This document shows positions 56,990 through 64,000 of a stretch of DNA of 64,000 nucleotides, piece by piece. The translations under genes and the position numbers were made by a program. The stretch comes from Eutypa lata. Its lineage: Eukaryota; Ascomycota; Sordariomycetes; Xylariales; Diatrypaceae. Every line of letters begins with the position of its first letter. Positions within the stretch are counted from its first letter, which is position 1. Below the pieces are notes generated by a model. It ran no database searches, was not told the DNA's origin, and saw only the letters and a list, made by a program, of their open reading frames with translations. The stretch lies in assembly GCA_022661535.1 (NCBI GenBank), contig JAKULF010000006.1, forward strand, positions 2,041,001 through 2,105,000. Reading direction: 5' to 3'.

Positions 56990-57801
56990 CCTGAGTAAAT
57001 TTGTTGGTCTACCTTAGAAAACACCCCTCTGTTAGGGTGTCGCGTACGGGGTGTAATTATGCGGTCGCTATTGTCGTTCGTTGATATGGAGATAAGTGAA
57101 GGTATGGTGGCTGGCTTTGGGTCGCGGGATTATTCGGCACAGGACTCGATTCGGATTTGAAGGCGACTTATAATATGAAATCTCAAGTTAACATCTAAAC
57201 ACACTCTACTGATGAGATGTTGGTTATAAGTGGAAGCTTCGGCCTTGTTAATAACCCAACATTGGTCACCTCTTGATCCAGTAACTAGAGTTAGTAGTTA
57301 GTGTGGCTGGAGTACGTACATAGCTGACGTTGTTGAGGCGATGAGGCTTGGATAGTTCCACACGGTGTATTTATACAGTTTCACAACTGTACCAACCCCT
57401 TTCCTGGCAAGTTGTTACCAAAATGATTGACACCTTCCACTATATATACCAAATTCTTTGGTTATAATAAGTTATGCATATTATCATGACCAAGATATTA
57501 TAGAATTTGAATAATGGTAACATTTTAATGATAAGCTCGGAATAAGTACTGGTCATTATAGATTAAACATATATTATTCGAATTTTGACTTTTCACATTG
57601 GTAGCCTAGCATCACCTAGGAGGCATGTATATTTGCAACCCTTCTCTCTACTTTGTACGAAAGATGGATCAATAGCAGACCACTGTAGTCAGCTTTCTAT
57701 TAAGATTAAGTTTCTATCATTACAGGTGACCAAGCTTTCGATGTTTCTTCTCTCTTCCATGTCCGTCGTCTAGCTGCTCTCGATGTCGTGTTCGCCGAGC
57801 C
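56990..57801. other. Intergenic spacer upstream of end3, 810 bp
   Basis: AT-rich, especially 57430-57600. ORF 57585-57773 has no domain. No gene seen. This is the border between the housekeeping block and the decayed block. Confidence 0.6.
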
Positions 57802-59942
57802 TCACTGAGGCTCGTCGACGTTCATCGCGTGTTGCTGGCCGTCGCCTAAGACGACTCTTCTTGCGCTCGGCAGCGCCACCTCTCCGAAAACACCGTACCG
57901 TCCGTTCTCACACAAAAGGTCCAGCACGCCGTACCCATTCGCCTTGGTGACCATGCTCATCTGGTGGATTCCGGGCTCCGTCATTCGCGACAGAAGCTTG
58001 AAATCTCGATAGATCGCCATCTTCTCCGGGAAGTTCATTCGCAAATACACGCGATCATGGAACGTGGGGATCGCAGGGAGAACGAGGCCCGGCTCCTCCT
58101 CTAAATCAGCAGCAGGAGCCCCTGATTGATCTCTCGCGATGAGAGTGTACACGCCGCCAACACCACTGACGCTGCTGCCGTCGTCGTCGGCGGGGCCCTG
58201 CCGCACATCGTCGAAGTTCATGGTGTAGCCCGCGGGCCCGACGACCCCGTATCCCTTGGTGAGTCGGAACTGGAGGAGAATCCGGGCACTGAATTGGCCC
58301 TTGAGGGCCGCAATCTGCTCGACATTCTGCTTGCGCGAGGGCCCAAAGCTGTTCGGGTTCGGGTGCACGGAGACGGGTTGCGGATCCTCCGCTGAGATCT
58401 GCAGGACGCTCATACCCATGATTGTGGGCGAATCGGCGATGAGCGGCATCTCGTCAGCTGTGAATTCATCGTCACTGGATCCCATGCTCATGCATCCATT
58501 GAGCATGAGCTTAGCTCCAACCCCTTTGGTTGTCGCTCTGAACGGAGATTTAAAGTCGTTGAAATACGGGGGCAGAAGCGACACAAGTCCAGACTGCATT
58601 GCAAAGCGATTGGCACTTCCCTCCCCACGTATCGGTTCGGCGTCACCTTCGCTCTGTGCTTGGAAATGGGGTCTTGCTCGCTCGCCACCTTCACTCGGTG
58701 GCAGTGCGTCGTTGGGAAAGATGGAGAACGTGTGCACATCGCTGCCCCGGATATCCGTGCCCTTGACCGGATAAAAGAACCGATATTTTCCACCCGAAGG
58801 CAACTGCTTCACCCCTAGGGGGCCCAGAACGACCACTCCCGCTGGAAGCTGAACTTCGCGCACGCGGAGGATCCTGTTCATTCGATCCTCGGCGGCGCTA
58901 AAGGTGACTAGAATTCGAATCCCATCGTTCAAAGAAGGCACATCCGAATTATCAAAGCAGGACGGAAGGTCTAGAGCCGCATGTCCCAGTTCTTGCGGGT
59001 TGAAATCAGCGAGGTTGATTTTGGGGGGCCACACAATTTTCTTCCCTGCCAAGCGTTTGATAGACTTGGCTATGTCGTCCAGGGCTAGGAATTCGAGGTA
59101 TGCACAGGCATCCATGACCACCACTTCCTCGATGAACATCAGGCCGGTTGGGTCAAGGCCACGATAGTTGACTTGTGCCTGGTTAGTCCTGTCCCTCGTG
59201 TTGTTGCTGTGTCGCCACTCCTCGCGCTCCTGTTGGTCGTCATAGTATTGTTCAAGGAACGACTGGACCTCGTTGGGCTCTAGACTGAGACGTTTGCATG
59301 CTTTTTCTGTTTTGTATAAATAAGTTAGTGTGTTATTTTTCCTCATATCTCGTAGAAGGTTCTATAAAAGAACGAGAAAGATAAGACATTGGCTTGTTTT
59401 AAGTACTTACGGAACGATCTGAGCTTATGGGAAAGCTTGTGGAGGACAAGGGCTTTGCCAACATGATCAATCTTGTCCCACACTGGAACATGTCCAGCGT
59501 ATACAGGGCTACTGTTTTGTTCCTCATCCTCATCCTCGCTCGCGTCAATGGCATCCTAAGCCTTGTCCGCGTCGATGGCAGCAGCAACGGCAGTGGCTTG
59601 GCTATTTCCCTCCACATTGGCATAGCCGACAGGACGACCACCTATGATTCTCATGAACTCCTCATCGGAAGCAGATTCCCCAAATAGCTTGCGTCTCGTT
59701 TCCCAGTTATTAGGATAGTAGCTATTATATGAAGGAGGACCACGGTTTTTCACGTCATTCCAATTCACAATGGAAAAGGAGTTGTGAAAATCTCTCAGCT
59801 CGTTACCTTCAGACATCCCAAGATCGCGTTCAGGTTCCGTAGCGCTCACGTCGGGGGCACAATCATTATTCGGAGAGGATGTTGGCCAAACATGGGCCAT
59901 CGATGCCTCCCTAAGCTGGCGCTCCAGGGCGGAAGAGTCCAT
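57802..59942 (-). pseudogene. Unrecognised gene interrupted by an in-frame TAG
   Basis: Two exons, 59942-59411 and 59306-57802, joined across a clear intron (GTAAGT...ACAG) and together 679 codons. The frame is open except for a TAG at codon 129 (59558-59556), inside GCTTAGGATG. Reading on in the same frame gives acidic and then ordinary protein (DAIDASEDEDEEQNSS, VWDKIDHVGKALVLHKLSHK), so the interruption lies within real coding sequence. A CAG-to-TAG transition would explain it. The larger exon has no known motif; features are a segment LMFIEEVVVMDACAYLEFLA, a Gly-rich loop (LPAGVVVLGPLGVKQLPSGG) and an acidic end. Alternatives: a 60-nt in-frame intron ending at GCTTAG with a poor donor, or a short product of 128 residues. 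Confidence 0.6.
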
Positions 59943-60238
59943 GATGACAAAATCTCATGATCTTCGGGTCTAACAATTAGATAAACACCCTCCAGAGGTT
60001 TCTTGACAATGTAAAACAAGTGGTTTTGTGTTCTGTTTGGATACAAGCAGCCGTCTCGCTGGCGATCTAGATAAAGGGAGGTTAGCAACACTCAGACCGA
60101 GATCTCAACAATTCGACTTATTTCAAGATAGAGGAAGGAACGGGTTGATAATACATACCGGGAAAATGAAGCCCTTCCGAGTTATTACATGCGGCTTGTA
60201 GGTGATGTTGCAGTCAAAGTTTTTATTGTGTTGGATAC
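59846..60238 (-). other. Spliced fragment of an unrecognised small protein
   Basis: Exon 60238-60159 (frame FDCNITYKPHVITRKGFIFP) joins through an intron of 92 nt (GTATGT...GCTAAC...TCTAG) to an exon from 60066, giving DRQRDGCLYPNRTQNHLFYI then VKKPLEGVYLIVRPEDHEIL. Two cysteines and several Asn-X-Thr sites suggest a secreted protein, but no signal-peptide exon is found upstream. Downstream it runs in another frame over the start of the TAG-interrupted gene and stops at 59846. The part from 60066 back to about 59950 looks coding and the rest probably is not. No family recognised; it may be a relic or the missing 5' part of the neighbouring gene. Confidence 0.3.
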
Positions 60239-61042
60239 CTATTTAGCTAGGTGGGTGGTGTACGTATGTATATATAAGTAAGCTGGGTAGGTGATATTAT
60301 GAAAAGGAGATCAGATTAGGTGGATTTCGGAGAAAGGCCGAATTAGGAAGCATGCTGTCCGGCATCCGGGCGGACCCGGACCGGATGATGTTAAAATGCG
60401 GGTCCGGGGCCGGCAAGCTATCGGCAGCTTTGGTCGGCCCCGGTGGGCCCACCGGGGCTATTGGCTGCGCCGTTGTTAGCTTCCAATACCAGGTCCGGGT
60501 GCCCCAAGCTACCTGATACCATTTCGCAGTGTTTATGTGCTTCTTGAGCTTGCCCATCTAGGTATTAACCATTTATCCAATTTTTCATCTCCCTTCAGCT
60601 GCAGATTGCACATAGCTGGTAGAAATTTGGCCCATGAAACAAAGCCTTCAGCCTGTGGCATTAAGCTTGATACTAGGAGACAAGATCTAAAACATGATTC
60701 ATGTGTTAATTGCCGTGAAATGGTCTTTGAACTGGAATTGTGTGAACTAGCTTAACACTCCTACTATAGACCTCTTGGATTTGCTGAGCCTCTGATATAC
60801 TTACCTAGGCAGTCGATGAAGAAACATCACATCTTAATATAATATGCTACTAGTTACTCTAATGTCCAGAATAAATGTAACCAACTATATGTACCCTTGT
60901 TCTATCAAGCTACAAAGAAAACTACCTTCCAGTAGGTGATATATGACTGATCTAAATCTGTAAACATTGCCTAGTATAACAGTTTAGCTATCGTGATTAA
61001 TGAGCTGGAGGACTTGGCAGTGCCGGTGAGTTTAGGTGCAAG
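60239..61042. other. Intergenic with a GC-rich palindromic island
   Basis: AT-rich except for 60355-60505, which is rich in CCGG and GGACCC motifs and has a perfect 22-bp palindrome at 60437-60458 plus an 8-bp stem (60371-60378 with 60399-60406). The 86-codon ORF across it (60297-60557, minus) is probably fortuitous. Subterminal regions of some hAT transposons look like this, but no end was identified. Confidence 0.55.
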
Positions 61043-61641
61043 ATGACTAACTCGAGCACGGCTAACGAAGCAGGAGTGCGCGGTTTCATTCCGAGTTTCT
61101 GCCAGGACAGATACTTTTGGGACATGGAGATTGTGCCCGCCATCTTGGTTGGCACGCGCAAGAACAAGGGGCTTGGCGCGAGTTACTCCATGTGGATGCA
61201 TGATGGCGTTGATAAGCTGGAGGGAGGAATGAGGTTTGCACCTGGCTCCTGCATGGGCTCGTTCACTCTTGCGATCGTAACACGGCTGGGGAGAAGATAA
61301 AGTTCTCTAAAGAAGACTTTCGAACGGTGGTGAAAGGGTATTTGGCCTTATTGCAGGTCTTTAAACGTGAGTAAGTGACTGACTGACACGAAACGCACGC
61401 AGTGCGAGTGGCCAGTCAGCCTCAAGACCTACGGCCGATCTGTTCAAGACGTCTGCTTGCTCTCGGAAGCTACAATTGTGCCGATCCCACCAGCCCCCTA
61501 ACTATTGCGGACGTCTAGTACAAGGGTTTCGAATTCGACCCGAACATCCTTGACCCCTCTATGTATGATGGTACTTGCTAATGTTGGTACATTGATAATG
61601 CCGAGCAGATGGATATCTATCAATATCTTCCAGTCCGATGA
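61043..61641 (+). pseudogene. Eroded gene remnant with frameshifts and stops
   Basis: Coding-like sequence runs through several frames of the plus strand. From 61043 it reads as 85 codons (segments DRYFWDMEIVPAILVGTR and VDKLEGGMRFAPGSCMGSF). Near 61270 the sense moves to another frame (DRNTAGEKIKFSKEDFRTVV, KGYLALLQ). After a probable short intron (GT at 61357 or 61367, AG at 61402) it continues with SYNCADPTSPLTIADV, a TAG (61516-61518), YKGFEFDPNILDPSMYDGT, a TAA (61579-61581) and CWYIDNAEQMDIYQYLPV before a final TGA at 61641. At least one frameshift and two stops make it non-functional. I do not recognise the parent protein. A MITE-like element begins 12 bp after it. Confidence 0.5.
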
Positions 61642-61652
61642 CGCTGCGGCCT

Positions 61653-61920
61653 GGGCACCCATCCGGATTTAGAAAATGCACTCCTACCAAAATCCACCAC
61701 TCGGATAGGATATACAGATAATTTAATAACAAAATACAATTGATAAAATTCATGGGCATAATTATCTTCATTAAGCAATACTTTATATGATAATAGCTTC
61801 TTTTTATTTATTGATATTTTATTTCATTTTTTGTTTGCACCTTATAAATATACCCTTTGGTAGCTTAAGCTAGCTTGGATTTTGGTGGGAGTGCATTCTC
61901 TAAATCCGGATGGGTGCTGG
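61653..61920. mobile_element. MITE-like element with about 44-bp terminal inverted repeats
   Basis: The left repeat (61653-61696) and right repeat (61876-61920) are inverted copies of each other with about two mismatches and a one- or two-base difference at the outer edge. They share GCACCCATCCGGATTTAG and ACCAAAATCCA. The interior, about 180 bp, is AT-rich and non-coding. The total size, long terminal repeats and lack of ORFs fit a non-autonomous DNA transposon (MITE). No target-site duplication could be fixed by eye. Confidence 0.72.
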
Positions 61921-62465
61921 GCTGATATGCGCACGCTAACTCTGCCGTACCGGTCGTGATGAATAAGGATTGATATTCAAAGGGAGTTGTTCAAGGATTG
62001 TAGCCAGCTCCTAATAAGAACAGGGAACAAGTATCCATGGATAACATGCAATTTCCCATATGTATTGTTAATACCTGTTAATAGTCTATAATTTGATGTC
62101 GTTCTTTTAATCCAGGTGGATACCTAACTCATGATCATTTGAACGAAACAAAAGCTACAGCGTTGCTATTAGTCTTACTTGGTCGTTATAACTATGAAAA
62201 TTGATCCGTATATCATTGTTTTTGCAACTCGAGACATTATGTCATAGATGGTGTCTTATAATTCTTCTAAGTTGTTTTCTTTTTAAAAAGTTTCCGTATG
62301 ATAATCTTAGTGCTTAGGTATAAATAAGTAGTGACTATATATGGTGAGCCAGGTAGTCATTAAGTTCCCCTCGAAATGGTTACATACGTCCATCAAGTCT
62401 ACGCATCAAATCTCTTTAATTAGTGATGTATATAGCAGGTGTATAATGGGGATCTGACAGTACTT

Positions 62466-62477
62466 ACGGATATCCGT
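62466..62477. promoter_or_regulatory. CGG-N4-CCG palindrome, probable Zn2Cys6 site (1)
   Basis: Perfect 12-bp palindrome ACGGATATCCGT, about 285 bases upstream of the reductase start. Zn2Cys6 dimers commonly bind inverted CGG triplets; which factor is unknown. Confidence 0.5.
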
Positions 62478-62564
62478 GAATGTAAACAATCACTGGGCAT
62501 GCGGTGTAGAACTTTCCAAGTCTTGTATTAAATGTAATTATATGAAGAGTGAAAAAGCCAACTC

Positions 62565-62582
62565 TTCACGGATTTCCGTGAA
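62565..62582. promoter_or_regulatory. CGG-N4-CCG palindrome, probable Zn2Cys6 site (2)
   Basis: TTCACGGATTTCCGTGAA, two 8-bp arms around TT, about 180 bases before the reductase start. Identical over 18 bases to the copy at 63966-63983. Confidence 0.6.
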
Positions 62583-62760
62583 CAGTTGCATGATTAACAG
62601 TTTCTTAATTTGTCATCAAAATATTTGAATCTAGGTGACCAAGTCCATCCGACTCACCACAGATTCCTACGTATATAAAAACCAGCGATTAAGCTGTCTA
62701 AACTTTTGGGACTTACCAAGCGATCCATCATTACCAACTACCTCCACGAATTTATTAGAC

Positions 62761-63656
62761 ATGCCTGCTGATACCCTCTCACTTTCTGGCAAGATTGCCT
62801 TGATTACAGGTTCCGGTAGAGAAAATGGCATCGGTGCTGCTATGGCCAGAGCCTTTGCCCGGAACGGCGCGGCTGTCGCAATCCATTACGTCTCGGAACA
62901 GTCGGAGACCAGAGCTAAAAAGGTAGCGGCAGACATTGCCCGCGAGTTTGGTGTCAAGACGACTGTAGTACACGGGTCTGTGGATAACCAGGAATCCACG
63001 AGGGAAATCGTTAAGCAGACGCTGGGTGGACTTGACGTTGATCATATCGACATTCTGGGTACGTACTGACTGGGAGACATGGTTTTGTTTTGTTGCTTGC
63101 TTTATAGAAGTGCTGACCCGTCATCGTGCTTGCTCTAGTCAACAATGGAGCTACTGTGAATCCCAACCAAGCTCTTCTGGAGGCAACGCCGGAGGTTCTC
63201 CAGCGCGACTTCGGCACCAACGTCTACGGCACCATCTACATGACCCAGGCTGTTGTTATCGAAGGCAAAATGCCAAAAGGCGGTCGCATCATCAATGTCG
63301 GCTCGATCGTATCCAAGTTTATCCCCATGGGCACCTCGATCTACAACACGGTGAAGGTGGCGCAGGATAGCTTGACAGCATGTTGGGCTGGCGAGCTTGG
63401 CCGCAGCCATGGAATCACCGTCAATACGCTGGCACCGGGACCGATTCCCACAGACATATCGAAGAACACCCTGGTTCTTCCTGATGGGTCTCCTACCCCA
63501 ATGATGTCTGGTCTCCGGGAATTGACGCGAGCGGAGGACCGTGTCGGAACAGTAGAGGACGTGGCTGATGCTGCACTTCTGCTGGTTCAAGAGAGGAGCC
63601 GTTGGATCACTGCACAATGGATTTCTGTGAGCGGTGGCGTCATTGGAACGGGATAA
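62761..63656 (+). CDS. Short-chain dehydrogenase/reductase (3-oxoacyl-ACP reductase-like)
   Basis: Exons 62761-63058 and 63139-63656; 271 residues, classical SDR fold using NAD(P)H. The cofactor motif near the N terminus is ALITGSGRENGIGAAMARAF; NNGA at the start of exon 2 (VNNGATVNPNQ) is the adenine-ring stabiliser. The catalytic triad is Ser155 in NVGSIVSK, Tyr168 and Lys172 in SIYNTVKVAQDS. LAPGPIPTDI is the usual PG motif, and the end WISVSGGVIGTG is typical. The substrate is unknown; many fungal relatives act in secondary metabolism or detoxification. The start at 62761 follows a short in-frame leader and precedes MPADTLSLSGK. The gene is flanked by three CGG-N4-CCG palindromes, suggesting control by a zinc-cluster regulator outside the window. 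Confidence 0.93.
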
Positions 63657-64000
63657 ACAACAGTCTGCCAAGCGCTATAACTCTATATGTATAATCATAA
63701 TGTCTTGGCAAGTAGCCTTGGTTTTCGCAGTCTTCATAAGTAATTTCTATTTTTACATACTTACACAATTACGATGGCACGTATAACGAAAGTGCCGAAT
63801 CAACTATAAAAATGGTATTAATAACGGAGCAGACTTGGACTATTTCTTTGTAAGATTACTGGTATAGGCAATGCTCACCAGATAGATAACCACGGAATGC
63901 CATTCTTGGTGTTAGTCTCCGGGAATTACTAAGCCAACTACCCGCTACCCCCTGTATGGAGCCCCTTCACGGATTTCCGTGAACGGGCATTGAATTAAAA
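63657..64000. other. Downstream spacer to the window edge
   Basis: No gene seen in the 344 bases. It ends with the third CGG-N4-CCG palindrome. Confidence 0.6.
63966..63983. promoter_or_regulatory. CGG-N4-CCG palindrome, probable Zn2Cys6 site (3)
   Basis: The same 18 bases as at 62565-62582. Flanks GCCC and GGGC extend the dyad with one mismatched pair. It could belong to the promoter of the next gene beyond the window, which would then share a regulator with the reductase. Confidence 0.55.

Larger units (their letters stand above)
61921..62760. other. Upstream region of the short-chain dehydrogenase gene
   Basis: AT-rich, with no gene. It carries two CGG-N4-CCG palindromes (62466-62477 and 62565-62582) about 290 and 180 bases before the start codon, and a 7-bp hairpin (GAAGAGT at 62544-62550 with ACTCTTC at 62561-62567) that abuts the second one. 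Confidence 0.6.

Overview
The window is nuclear DNA from a filamentous ascomycete (Pezizomycotina, most likely Sordariomycetes; a xylarialean fungus would fit, but that is a guess). The grounds are: short introns of about 50-280 nt with GTAAGT-type donors and CTAAC branch points, GC-rich exons set in AT-rich spacers, and fungal families such as Zn2Cys6 regulators, DUF3431, FlbE, Esf1 and End3. I see no rRNA, no complete tRNA, no CRISPR array and no intact autonomous transposon. Exon structures were worked out by hand by joining reading frames at splice consensus sites.

Layout. 1-2002: 5'-truncated Zn2Cys6 transcription factor. 4998-6111 (-): DUF3431 membrane-anchored protein. 7751-9049 (-): FlbE-like developmental regulator. 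11045-11485: small single-pass membrane protein. 12062-13429 (-): RING protein. 14836-15921: U2 snRNP A' (Lea1), facing DNA polymerase epsilon subunit Dpb3 at 16247-17187 (-). 18017-20797: CLC chloride transporter. 21458-22872: TMEM42-like protein. 23938-24441: small secreted, possibly GPI-anchored protein. 24.9-27.5 kb: spacer with two doubtful small genes. 27496-29836 (-): gephyrin/CnxE-type molybdenum cofactor protein. 30686-31332: RNase P/MRP subunit Pop5, ending 13 bp from GPN-loop GTPase Gpn2 (31346-32553, -). 34015-35294: Bub3. 36180-38402 (-): Esf1. 39520-43164: phospholipase D with ten exons. 44661-46902 (-): ER protein disulfide isomerase. 48407-50498: Tdp1. 50919-51480 (-): acyl-CoA-binding protein. 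53620-55148: AIF/FSP1-like oxidoreductase. 55634-56989 (-): End3. 57802-59942 (-): unrecognised gene broken by an in-frame TAG. 60-62 kb: gene fragments, a pseudogene and a MITE-like element. 62761-63656: short-chain dehydrogenase/reductase.

Most genes are housekeeping and unrelated in function: RNA processing (Lea1, Pop5, Esf1), replication and repair (Dpb3, Tdp1), mitosis (Bub3), endocytosis (End3), ER folding, lipid and ion handling, and cofactor synthesis. I see no biosynthetic cluster. The accessory part is about 57.8-64 kb: an interrupted orphan gene, an eroded pseudogene, a roughly 270-bp inverted-repeat element, a GC-rich palindromic island, and a reductase gene flanked by three CGG-N4-CCG palindromes that look like Zn2Cys6 binding sites. 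I found no clear new biological system. The strongest leads are those palindromes, the low-complexity insertion inside the phospholipase D catalytic region, and the decayed block.
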